A DNA stretch of 64,000 nucleotides from NCBI GenBank assembly GCA_016801845.1, contig CM028907.1:23893598-23957597 (forward strand), written 5' to 3'. Shown here in pieces: positions 24,258 through 37,500 of the stretch (positions are counted from its first letter, which is position 1; each line of letters begins with the position of its first letter). Below the pieces are notes generated by a model. The model worked only from the letters and a program-made list of their open reading frames with translations. It did no database searches and was not told the origin of the DNA. The DNA is from Polydactylus sextarius (taxonomy: Eukaryota; Chordata; Actinopteri; Polynemidae). The translations under genes were made by a program, and so were the position numbers.

Positions 24258-24361
24258 ATCCAGTGGTGGCCACAGGTCAAGATGGAAAACAGAAACCAGA
24301 ACATGGACTTGTCTGGTCTCTTAGATGCTGCAGGTCTGTTGAACTGAAAGAGACAAAACAG
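24258..24361 (+). other. Possible 5' UTR exon of abcc10
   Basis: A good acceptor (GTGTTTTTTAG) opens at 24257 and two possible donors follow (CAG/GTCTG after 24333, ACAG/GTATTT after 24361). It contains ATGs, but no frame that joins the abcc10 coding sequence was identified. It could be a non-coding leader exon or chance. Confidence 0.25.
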
Positions 24362-24977
24362 GTATTTTCCTCGGTTTTATTTCCTGTGTTTACTCTCAGT
24401 GTCTGTGGCTCCTCATTGGATTAACACTCCACCTATTTTGCTACAATATCTTCAGAAAGTTTTGCTACCTCACACTTCTTATAAATTGACAAAATGTTAT
24501 CATTTTAACACAGTCGGTCATGTCACTGTCTGAAGAATCATGATGACACTAAAATGAACAAAGTTCTCATTTAGATCAGAAACTATGTTAAGAAAAAGAG
24601 AAAAAAAAGAAACTAAAACTGATGACGGCATTTGATCATTTATATTTCTGATAGTGAGAGATTATTGATCTGATTATTAATAACTTAGTAATTAACATCT
24701 TTGTTGTCTTCCTTTACAAGCTTCTTTTCCGCTCACATTTGTTTTATTTGCTCTTCAGCCATTTTCTAAAACAATAGCTATTAAAAAAAAAAGCCAACCT
24801 AAACTCCCAGTGATTCATTTCTGTTACTCCTTACTCATTTCTCCTACCTCAGTTCAATACTGTTATTATAGTTTCCTACATTTCACCAGCGTCGTCACAT
24901 CTCAACATCTGGTTGTTTTCATAGCATCTTTGTTCTCTTCCCCATTTTTATTCTTTGCTCCTCAGTTATTTTCTAGA

Positions 24978-24995
24978 ATGACGAATGTCGAATAG
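24978..24995 (+). other. uORF of five codons before the abcc10 start
   Basis: The exon that carries the abcc10 start appears to open at 24977 (acceptor TTATTTTCTAG). Its second base begins ATG ACG AAT GTC GAA TAG. The stop is nine bases before the abcc10 ATG at 25005. If this acceptor is used, the short upstream frame would be in every mature mRNA. Confidence 0.5.
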
Positions 24996-25004
24996 GAGGC
25001 AGAG

Positions 25005-28000
25005 ATGGGCGACTTTGGACCATCAGAGCTGATCTCAGGCCTGTGTCATACAGACGAGGAGAATCCTTTCCCTCTGTGGCAGAATGGACACGTTGGCCCT
25101 TGTTTTAACCAGCTTGTCCTCGGAGCGCTGCCTCACGCCGGGATGGCAATTTTCAGTGCCTGTTACCTCGGCATGACAAGGTAGGTCTGGTCATACTTTT
25201 ACTATGAATAGGTTCAAATAAAATAGTTCACTGTAAAATCATTCATTTATTCACTTATTTCAATTAATCATAGTCTTGCTTTACTTGGGTTGTACAGCTC
25301 TCACGTTACCTCACGTTTTTGTTCATTATTCAGAACAAAAACATGTACAACAACTCTTTGTTGAGACTTAATGTGACAAATTTGTAAAAAAAAAACAAAA
25401 AACAAATACACATTTTAAGTCAAATATGTGTTATCCTTATATATAAAAAGCTTTTTTCCCATGCACGTACAGTAGAATGTGTTAGGACACAAACATGCTG
25501 AGAAAAACCCCAGAAAAATACTTTCTCTCCTTGAAGTTCACATCCACAGAGAAAATCCTGGTTGGAGAATAAATAATGAAGCTCATCAGTTATTTTTATT
25601 TGCACTTGAATGAGGCACTTAACTCATAACTACTCCAGTAAAAGTTATTTGTGGCCAAGTGCTGATATGTTATAGGAGCTGAAAATGGTGAAATTGCATA
25701 GATATAGTTTCATACTGTAGATAAAGATTTTATAACGGTTCTCCTCCTCAGATGCAGCCTCCTCCAGACGTCTCCTCCCTGTGGCTGGACCCTGCGGCTG
25801 CTGTCAGCTCTGTTGGCTACACTGCTCTTCACTGCCGACGTCGTCCTGGTCGGCGTCCTCCAGCAGGGAGACATGTACCTGGATCTTCTCTCTGACAGCT
25901 GCGCCGTCTTGGCCTGGCTTGTCCATCTCTGCACCATAGCCGTGCTGCAGAACACTGCTTTCGGGAGAACCAGAGGACCTCCGCTGCTGTTGCTGCTGGT
26001 TCTCCTGCCGGTCCCCAACCTTGTCATCACCTTAATGATTTACAGTGAAAGTGAAGGTTATTTAAGTGTTTCAGAGCCTTTGAAACTGACACGATTTGTC
26101 CTCGCCTCAGCCCGGACGCTCCCTCTTCTAGTTTACGTCCTGGCGTTTGTGTTTCCCTGCATCAGTGATGCTCAGCACACGTTGTATATCAATACTGAGG
26201 ACGGGTCCCTGCTCATCCCAGAGACCAGGCCAGACACAGGGGAGATGGTGGCTGAGGATGGGAGCAGCTGCGCCTCCCGACTCTTCTACCTGTGGCTGAC
26301 TCCTCTCCTCAGAAGAGGCCAGCGGGGCGAGCTGGACCGACCAGCTGATGTTTATCATTTGCCTCGGAAACTTCGGACCAGTGTGGTTTATCGATACTTC
26401 CATCAGTGCTGGGACGCCTGCCGTCGCGGGGGAGCGGTCAGTAACACTGAGCAGGATCAGTGGCCCCGGCCGGTCAGCAGGAACCTCCTGAAGGGAACTT
26501 GGAGCTCACACTACCTGGAGGAGGCAGTGGAGCTGGAGGGTGACGTAGGCCTGCTGAGGGTGCTGCACAAGGCGTTTGGGTCACGATATTACCTGCTGGG
26601 TGTGCTGAAGGTGATGGTGAACATGCTGAGCTTCACCGGGCCACTGCTACTCAGCAGCCTGGTGAACTTCATGGAGGAGGAAGGGGCCCCAGTGAGCAGA
26701 GGGGCCTGGTGCGCACTGGGCCTTTTCGCCACCACTCTTCTTACTGTCGTCCTGCGAAACATCTTCGTCTTCGAGGTGTCCAAAGTGGCTCTGTCGGCGC
26801 GTGCCGCCCTCGTGTCGGCCATCTACGGCAAAGCCCTGCGGGTCAGCGGCAGCAGCCTGGCCGGCTTCACACTGGGCGAGGTGGTGAACCTGATGAGCAC
26901 GGACACCGACCGCGTGGTCAACTTCTTCAACAGCTTCCACGAGCTGTGGAGCCTGCCGTTCAGGTTCTCCATCACTCTCTACCTGCTGTACGTGCAGGTG
27001 GGCGTCGCTTTTGTCGGAGGCCTGGTGGTGGCGCTGCTGTTGGTGCCGCTCAACAAGTTCCTCGCTTCACGTATCGTCAGCAACAACCATCACATGCTGC
27101 GGTGCAAAGACACCAGAGTCAAGGTGAGACTTTGTATTTGTTTATTTCTTAGAGGCAGCAGCGAACATGACGGTGGTAGCAGTGATGATATAATAGTCTA
27201 ATAATATCAATATTATTATAACGATTTTAGTAATTGTTATGTTTTATTTCATGTATTTACCAATTATTTTTGTTTTTATTTAATTGCAACTTATTTTGTT
27301 ACATCTCAATGGGACCTTGTTGGTTAAACAATTGATGAGTAATGAATCATAATAATGATCATCAATAATGATCATATGATCATGATTATAATAATTTATA
27401 TAATAATAATTTTGTTGAAGTATTAATTAATGTATTATGTATTATTTAATTTAATAATGAGTACATATTACTTTCTTTTACTTAATAATAATTAATATAA
27501 AATATTTTATTTAATAAATAATAAAGTAACAACTATAACAATAATACTAATTTAAGGTATTAATGATAATTATTATATTTTATTTTCCTTTACTTTTTAT
27601 TTTATGACATATATATATATATATATATTATATGATCCACATACACTCTTATATTTTATAGCTTATATTTAGATTTCTCTTGTCTTAGTTGTATTTGACC
27701 TTTCTCTCATGTTATTTCTTTTGTGTATTTTGTTTTTTATTCATATTTTTTTATTTTAGAGAAAAGCCGCCTGTGTTGCACTGCTTTTCTTTGCATCGTT
27801 AACAGAGAAATTGAATTTCACTGCTGTGGTTCTTGTACATTGCATGTGACAAACAAATCATTGAATCTTCAATATATTAAAGATTCAGGCATCGTAACTA
27901 AAATGAGCTCATAAAACTCAAATAGTTACACTTGAATAGTTTTTGTTTATAAATTGTCAAAAACCCAAATAAAACCAGTTTTGCTGTGACACCAGCTTCA

Positions 28001-31000
28001 CTTCTCCTCAGTTGACCTGCTTGGCTCCTGGCAGGAAGTTTGTTGCAGGCTTCTCTTCACATGATCACAGACTGAGTCCACGTTGCTGAGCTCAGGGCTC
28101 TGTAGGGTCCAGACCATCTGTTGCAGGACTCTTTGTTCCTCTGCTCTCCCAACACAGGTCTTATAGGTTTCTGTCTATGTGTGTTTGCTTGTTTTCCTGC
28201 TGCTGAATGTATCTGGGACAAACGATGATTTATTAGAATCTAAACATTGAGGCTTCCCAAAACTCATTCACAGCACTCAAAGTCACATAATATAGTTTTT
28301 TTTTTTAACTGCTGTATTTGTTTTTTGATTATTGGATTATTAGGCAAAAATGGCTAAAAAACACATATTTGAGTCAATATGTTTCACAAATCTTTTCTAC
28401 AAATGGTCCTAAAGGGAAAACATTGAAAAAGGAATGGAGTAAAAAAAATAGTATTCATGTCACAAAACAGGTTTTTAAAAACTAAATAAAAATACAGACA
28501 TTGGGTCAAAATAGTATGAGTGAAGGGTACTTAAAAATGTTAAATCTTTCTAGTTATCAGAAGATGAATCTGTCTTGATGAGAAATGTAAGAGAGAAGAA
28601 GAAAGCTCTTTAAGTTTGTGCCGTTTTTCTCTTCCAGCTCATGACGGAGATCCTCTTCGGCATTCGTGTCATCAAGTTCTACAACTGGGAGCCTCACTTC
28701 ACCCAGAAAGTTGCCGACTGTCGTAAACAAGAGCTGTCCCATCTCAAGGCCATCAAGTACCTGGACGCCATGTGTGTGTACATGTGGGCGGCGCTGCCCG
28801 TCGTCATCTCCATCCTCACTTTCGTGACGTACGTGATGCTGGGACACCAGCTGACCGCCGCCAAGGTGGGGATGCTCTCTGACTCTGAGTTGTGATTGAG
28901 TGTTTTAGTTCAAAGCGTCGTCCAGACTCAGACGCTCGTCTCCGTCTCCTCCTCACCTGCAGGTGTTCACCACTCTGGCTCTGGTGGGGATGTTGATCAT
29001 CCCGCTCAACGCCTTCCCCTGGGTCCTCAACGGCATCCTGGAGGCCAAAGTGTCTCTGGAGCGAATCCAACGCTTCTTCAAACTCACCAACCAGGATCTG
29101 CAGGCGTACTACGCCCTGCGTAAGTTTTTGTGTTCATGCAACAAGCAAAAACCAGAAAGGAGCTGTTTTTTCTGTTTACTTAGAACAAACCTCTTAGGTG
29201 CAAATATGATACTTCACGACCAAAGCTGTTGCAATAAATACGAACAGTAAAAATGACCGTTTGATGTTGTCGTATATCATTTACCATGTTCTGTTTGTCC
29301 TGAAAAATGACATCCACAGTGTCTCCTGAAGATACTCAGACGTCAGTCCTGTTGAGCAATGGGACATTTTCCTGGCAGGGCCCCGGCAACAAAGACAGAG
29401 AAACTGAAGGGAGTCTGCTGCTGAACAGCATCAATCTGCACATAACCAAGGTACAGGCCATCTGCTTTTTATTTACTGTCATTTGTTAATACAAAATTAA
29501 AGGTTTAAATGAAAATTCCTTTGATAAAGATCTTAAAGAGAATGATGTGTGGTTCAGGGCTCTCTGGTTGTTGTGGTGGGGAAGGTCGGCTGTGGGAAGA
29601 GTTCCTTACTCGCTGCTCTCACAGGAGAACTCACCAGGTCAGTTATTGTTTTCATCTGTGTCATCATGAGTGTCAATCAAGTTCACAACTATTTTGTATC
29701 AGTATTCATCTTTTTTCATTTATAAATCAGTTTGTCGACTTAAACTGCTATATTTTGGAGGTTTTTCATCTAAAATGTAGAAAAAAACAGACTTTGTTCT
29801 TTATTCCACAGAGAAACAGAGAAACCATTCTTATTATAACTCAGTCCATCATTACACTACATTATCATAATGATCATATACAGTGTAGAAGAGACAGTGT
29901 AATAAGTCTGAGACTGTGTGATCCTCCACAGTTTCACTTTCCTCCATCATACTACAGCCGTGTTCACACTCTTCTATCTGTGTATGTTGCTACTGTTGCT
30001 GCTGCTGTCTGAGTCTGAATGTCCGACCAGAAACAACCACATCAGACACTGACGTCAGAGGATTCACTGTCATCTACACACTGACGTCATCAAAGAGAAT
30101 ATCAACCCGTACTGATATCTGATCAGTGTGTTGGTGCATCACTAGTTTTAAAAAGTAAAAATGTGTTCAAACTAGATTTGAAAATTAAAAGGCGAAGTAA
30201 GTACTACGTCTCTTCCTCTCCTGTCTTCAGGCTGAGTGGTGTTGCCTATGTCGCGGACCGGGAGGTCGGCTTTGGTCTGGCATCTCAGGAGCCGTGGATC
30301 CAACACGCGTCAGTGCGAGATAACATCCTTTTTGGGAAACACTATGACCCCACTTTCTACCAGGCCGTGATCGAGGCCTGCGCTCTCTCAGACGACCTCA
30401 ACGTATGTCAGTTACACTTCATGTTACCATGGTTACTGTGATGTTGTGATGTTTTGGGTGTTCGACATGGAAACATATTTAAAGATGGTGATTGGTGAGT
30501 CCTTTGTCTGTACATAAAAATGATCAACACAACATTTTCCTCCAGTGAAGGTAAAACATCTATGTCACCCGCCTGATGACTGACTCCACTACAGGTCAAG
30601 CCCCACCCCCTTCCATGTTTGCAGATGGGACATGGTCCAAAATAAAGCCTCAAAGTTCATGTCAGCTAAATATTTCTGTCAGTTTAGGTCTTAGGTTCTT
30701 ATATTTGTGTCATATTTTTCAATTCTTCTACTTATTTGTTGTTACATGGGCTCCCAGAGGATGATCTCAACTGACTTATTCATGGCTCCCAGAGGATGAC
30801 AACATAACATAACATTTTCACTGTGATTCTGTAAAATTTGGTGACCATTTTAGATCTTTTCTTTTTCATTTTATCTGAGTATTTTTTTTTTCACATTTGT
30901 TATATTAAATGTATTCATCTGCAGGTTCTGCCAAATGGTGACAAGACAGAAGTGGGCGAGAACGGCGTGACTCTGAGTGGAGGACAGAAAGCTCGAGTGG

Positions 31001-34000
31001 CCCTCGCCAGAGCCGTTTACATGGTTCGTCCTCGACACAACAGCAGAGACACCATCTGCTTCACACTCACACACTCAGGAGAGTGTTAGTCTGCAATGAC
31101 CAACGATTAAAACACTTTAGCATTTCATCAGAATGTGTACAAATGTATTTTCTAAATGTTTAGATAATTATTTACAGCCTTTTTTAGTCAGGGTTTTTTA
31201 TATAATTGATCTTTTAATGAAGCAAAGAAGATCTCAAGGTAATTAAGGTAATTTCCATATTGTTTTGTTTTGGTGTGATCTCGCTGCTGCAGGACAAAGA
31301 CATCTACCTCCTCGACGACCCACTGGCGGCGGTGGACACAGACGTGGCCGAACACCTCATGCAGAAATGCATCATGGATCTCCTCAGGGGAAAGACCAGA
31401 GTCCTGTGCACGCACCGAATAGAATTTGTGGACAAAGCTGACGTGGTGGTGTTAATGGACAACGGGACAATCATCAAAACTGGTAAGAGATCAAATCTGG
31501 CGGAGGTGGTTATGTTTTTATCTAAATATGCTCATGACTCCACTGTATGAATATGAGTCACTCCACCATCAGACAGGAAATGTGTTGGAGGAACTGTAAA
31601 TAACTTCAGTTAATTAATAATAATAATTTCAGTTTTTTTGTTTCCAAAAACAATCTATATGAAAAGAATGAATAGAAACATCTTAAATGTGACTGACAAT
31701 TTTTTTTTATTCTACCTCCACTGTCATGTTGCTGTTGAACAGGTACACCAGCAGAAATCCTTCCTTTGGTCGAGGCAGTGCCCAAGAAAAGGAAGAACGA
31801 CTACAACGCAAAAGAGAAAGGTGAAAAGAAATGAACCAGGGCAGCTTCTAATCTGTTTCTGTTTCCCACTTTGATCCAGAGCAGCCTGAGGTACAGTTAC
31901 ATGGATTTTTGGGGCTGATGCTGATTCCGGTATCAGAGTGTAAAAAATTCTGATAACTGATCAATCGGTTGATATTCTTAATGTAATGTACACACATTAT
32001 TTTACTAATGATCCATCAAATATGGTTCAAACATATGAACACCAGTGCAGCACTGTAGCAATCAATGTGATAATTTGATAACGATATGTAGGAGATCATC
32101 TGATACCAGTCAATTAAATCGACCGGATGATTAATTGGATGGGTTCTAATTGGCACAAAAGTTTTGCCAAACATTCATGGTTTCTAGTGAATGAATTAGA
32201 TTATCAAATTGGATTTTTGTCTTCAAAATTTTAAGGATTAAAGTCACTGTAACAGCATGTTAAAGAAAATATAAATGTTTTTGTTGTTGGCTGTGCATTC
32301 ACAGCCTGTTAAACTGGAACTGCACTGGTTGGTGGAAACAATCACAGATGTTTAGTGTCATATTTTGTTGCCGTGTTGCTCATCTAACTTTTGTGTAAAC
32401 GCTGATTATCTGGGCTGCCGAGGCTGTAGAAAGGTCTAACAAACTATTTTCTCGTCCTTTCTCTGTTTTGAACCAGATGGCGTGGAGCAGGATGAGGATG
32501 AACCAGCGTCGCTGCCTGATCTATGTGTGGACGACGACCCTGACCTGTCGGGGGCGGAGCAGAAGCAGGCTGGTAGCCTGGCATGGAGAGTCTACTGGTC
32601 CTACTGGACCGCGATGGGTGGCGTGTTGGCCTCCTCTATCCTGCTGTCTCTGCTCCTCATGCAAGGTTGGAATTGGCCGCTTGTCTTTTTGTCTCGTACA
32701 CAAGCTTCAGTGTTTTTTAATTAAACAACAAACTCTGTGTTTTCTCCAGCGTCTAAGAACGTCTCTGACTGGTGGCTGTCTCACTGGATCTCTGAGCTGA
32801 AACACAACAGCTCCACAAGACCCAACACTTCATCTACTGATGAATTCAGCTCATCTCACCTGCTGCTCTTCTCACCTGGAGGATTAATGTAATTTTTTTT
32901 ATTTAAAAAACAAACCTCCTCCTGATTTTCTTAGACCTTAAATAACCTTAAATATTTTCTCCACATCCAGGTCTTCTCTGCCCTCTGTGCAAACGCTCCC
33001 TCTAGGCAACATGAGCACCGACGTCAAGTTTTACCTGACGGTGTACGGCTCCATCGCTGCAGCCAACACCGTCTTCACCGCCCTGCGAGCCTTCCTCTTC
33101 GCCTACGGAGCCATCTGTGCCGCCATAGCGATCCACAACAGACTTCTGGATCGGGTCCTCAAGGTGTGTCATGTGACCTTTGAATCTCATAGCAGCTGTC
33201 AGGAGATGAAACTCCACATTGACTGATGGGATAATGATATTAAAAACTACAGAAGCCCTGAGAAGCAAGATATAGATTTTCCACTCTTCATTAAAGAAAA
33301 CTGGGAAAAAAAGGGAAAGGAAATAAAAACAAAAATTAAAAACCCTGTCCTAGTCTCTTACCTTACCTAACCTAAGCACCTGGTGGTTGAAGTGAGGATT
33401 ACTACAACACCACCAAAACAAATCCTAAGATTTATTTGTCCTGCCCCTAACTGCTTCTGTAAACAACCTTAAATAGCAGGTTGTGTGTACAGAGATTTAT
33501 CTTTTCACTGGAAACCACTACCTGCACCAAACCAGCCTGGTCCTTGAGCCAGTTTAACTCAGGAGAAATAAAGTTCATTTCCAACAGTTTTGAGAGGAAA
33601 ACCTGTTGATATTGAACCAAAACAATGACGGTGCAGTCCACAAAAACAAAGCAATGAGCTGAAAGATGCTAAAATGCTCCACAGAGCTACAGGGAGTAAC
33701 TACTCAGGTAAAATGCTCAGTACAAGTATTCATGTAATCCACAGCTTTTGTTCTGTTTACCTCCCCTCTCCAGGCCACAGTGACCTTCTTTGACACCACC
33801 CCTCTGGGTCGCATGCTCAACCGCTTCTCCTCAGACCTGTACAGCGTGGACGACAGCCTGCCGTTCATCCTTAACATCCTGCTGGCCAACATTTTTGGCC
33901 TGCTGGGCATGCTGGTGGTGATAAGCTACGGCCTCCCCTGGGTGCTGTTGGCGCTGCTGCCTCTGGCGCTGCTTTATCACCGAACACAGCACTTCTACCG

Positions 34001-34553
34001 CCACACATCACGGGAGCTGAAGCGCCTGTGCAGCCTCACGTTGTCCCCTGTCTACTCACACTTCTCTGAGACGTTGACGGGGCTGGGAACCATCCGGGCC
34101 AGCCGCAGCTCTGTCAGGTGAGAAACAACAAAACTCACCTCTGTACAACCTTGAACAAACCTGGATAATTAATGATACGGGCCAATTAATTTGTTGAACT
34201 CCAGACTTCATTTTAATGGTTTTTGAGTTTTTGCAAACAGGTTTAGATTTAGATCTGTGAAAATGTTCCTACCAAAAAGTGAAGATGCTTAGGATTTGTT
34301 AGCGTTAAGCAAAATATTTCTCATTTGAAGCTGATATTATTAAAGTTTCTTTTTAATCTGGTGGAAAACAAATCTGATCTGATTTTTTTAGTGATTGTTT
34401 TTGCAATACTCTGTTTGGCCACAAGAGGGTGAACTACACCACTAAAATCCAGAGTCATTTATTGAGAGACTACCAACAACTGAAATCATTGGTGTCATGT
34501 TTAATACTTTCGTCGGATGACTGCACAGCGTTCTACACTGTCCGCCAACCATA

Positions 34554-34590
<37 letters not shown>

Positions 34591-37500
34591 ACAATGTTAA
34601 ATATTTCACATTAAACATTTTGATTTTTTGCAGTGGAGTTTTGGAGTGGATTTTACTCATGTGCTCTTCTTCCTGCTTCCTGGACCAGTGGTTGATCTAA
34701 CCTGTTTGTAGTACAGTCAGTACAGGCAATGCTTTCTGTTCTTCCAGGTTTGAGGAGGAGAACGCTAAACGTCTTGAGCAGAACCAGCGCTGCCTGTTCC
34801 TCAGCAACGCGGCCATGCAGTGGCTGGACATCCGTCTGCAGCTCATCGGGGTAGCCGTGGTGACAGGACTTGGGGTGATCGCCGTCGTGCAGCACCAGTT
34901 TCATTCTGTCGATCCAGGTGATGCAGCAGCTGAGTTATGGTGGCTGTGTACAAAAATTTGCTTTAGCATTAGCAGTCTCTACATATCAAAGTGAGTTGTA
35001 TTATCATATTATTAGCATTATAAATGTGCCAATACTGTTGGCTTAATCATTTGAGAAGCAAATCTAAATGTATCTAATCTATGTAAATGTACCTAAAAAA
35101 TGTCCTAGAACCAAACCACCCAGATATTTTGTTTCAGAACGATTCAACAATGCTACAGAGACATTAGCATTAGCAGTAGAAAAAATATAGGAAGTTCAGT
35201 TCTGTAGCAGTGATTCCTTTACAGTGCAAATCAACACTGACATTAACTCTTGTTTTGCTTCAGATAAAGCATACTAATGAGCTAATGAAGATGCTGATAA
35301 TGCTAATCAACTAGAACCCCTCCTAACTGAATACATTCTGGAAATATGGATCTGTTACTTGGTTCTAGCTGTAGGCTGCACTTTATTAAAAAACAAATTA
35401 GCATTAGGATTAGCTACCTTCTTTGCTTTTGTTCTATTTCCTGCTCTTTTGTGCAGTAGGACATGACACCACAAGGGGGCGATAGCATAGTAGTAGTAGG
35501 AAAGAGATTTGAGATCTGAATCATTAACCCGACTCCCTAAAATCACTCACGAGTCATGCATCTAGATGTCTATTTAACCGGGTCAGTTAAGTCCTACCAC
35601 ATTTAATTGATATAATCAATAAACTGCACCATTCAAACATCTTACATCTCACTTGACATAGAAACAAAACTTACCTGACTCACGACTGCCAACAAAGGAA
35701 CCACGAGAAGTCTTATAACTGCCAGATGACTCGTAACTGGGGCCGCTACTCGTAGCTCCCTGCTTGTAGCCAAGCTTGAGTGAATCCTCTGCATATCTAC
35801 TCGCAGTCTCACACACAGGCATGAGTTCTTCCTGTTGCTGACTACTATGGCTGCTGTATAAGCTTGTTGCCTATGTTGTGAGTGAATTAATACTCTGCTG
35901 ATCCACTCCACAAACATTTTAGACAATAAGAAAATAAAATGCTTTTTTCGTTGTAGTGACACTGACCTCATTCATGTTTTGCACAGAATAATTTTGAGCT
36001 TTAGGTTTAGGCTTATGTAAGCTACTTGTTTTCAATGATAGGGAATTCGTAAGTTTTTATTCTATCACACCAGACCTTCTTTTTAATAATAATAATAATA
36101 TTAAGAAGAATATATGCTTTAAGTCTCGAGGTTCTTGCTAATACTGGAAACACTTTCTTTCACAATTGGGCCATTTTGGGTCAAGTGACTCAAGTGACTC
36201 AACCCGGCTCATATCAGTGACTCAGAATGATCCGAATCCATCCAATGATCTGAGTATTACATTACTATGGCATCGGATCCTCCTACTTACCTCCTTTACT
36301 CCATGGACAAATATACAAACCTTTACTCCCTCTTGTATCAGCTCTGAGGAACAGACAAGTTAACACCAATAACCACAGAGACAAACAGGAAACCGTCCTG
36401 CTGATGTCACCGTCTAGCTTATTAAAAGATGGCTGCCCCCAGTGGTTAAAACCTAAAACAACGCTACTTATTTTCCAGAAAAACTTGCTTAGTATCAGGT
36501 TTGATTGGAAAACCTTGTCTGAACCAGAAATGGGGCAAATGGAGAAACAAGATTTAATGTAAACTTAGCAAAAAAAAGTCTGGCTGAGACAGTTCGAGTT
36601 CTAGACACACAGTCGTAAAAACAGAAGCAGGTCTATGACTATTGTCTATTTGATAAATATCTTAAAAGCAGTTTAGTTTGAACTTCTGACTCCATAATGT
36701 GCGTTGCTGTCAGGTCTGGTGGGTCTGTCCCTGTCCTACGCTCTGTCCATCACCACCTTGCTGTCTGGCCTCATCTTCAGCTTCACCCAGACTGAGATGC
36801 AGCTGGTGAGTGTGGAGCGAGCTGAGGAATACTCCACTGGCCTACCCACCGAGCCACAGCACCACGACGCACAGGTCAGACTGGCCGCTACGCTGCCACA
36901 AACTGATATCACCCACATCACTACAGTAGCAGTCACAGAGGCCTTCAGTCTGTGTGTAATCATGTTCCGCTTGTCACTGTTTCCACATCAGCTGCCTCCT
37001 GCGTGGCCTCAACAGGGCCAGTTGGAGTTTCATGGCGTCGTCCTGGCGTACAGGGACGGTCTTCCTAACGCCCTGGACGGGGTGAGTCTGGTGGTACGAC
37101 CTGGGGAGAAGGTGGGCATCGTGGGACGCACAGGCTCCGGCAAGTCCACCCTGTTCCTGGCCTTGTTCCGTATGGTGGAGCTGAACCAGGGTCAGATTCT
37201 GCTGGATGGGCTGGACATCAGCACGGTCGGCTTGGCTCAGCTCAGGTAGGCCTGAAAATTTTAGCGCCAACAAGAGCAGTGTAACAGAGTAAATAAAGAC
37301 AGATATTCTAATTCTGTTATTATTTATTATTTAGCCATTTTTTAGAGATTCACATTTATGTGGTTCATCCACACACTTCTCCTAATTTTAATCCCCTTTT
37401 TCCAGAAACACTTGAAATCCAAACCGTCTCCCTAGTCAAAGTGAGAAGGATCATGAACTTAACATGATTTTAAAATTCAGTTTTTAAAGTCTGTAGTTTT

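Noticed and set aside
29509..30012. Open frame of 167 codons across abcc10 exon 6
   Set aside because: It is out of the ABC frame (Walker A is read in another frame) and mostly intron.
35355..35546. Minus-strand words resembling the end of the coiled-coil relic (SDLKSLSYYYY against SDPKSFSHYY)
   Set aside because: Only about 40 bases are similar and they may belong to a dispersed repeat; not enough to call a third copy.
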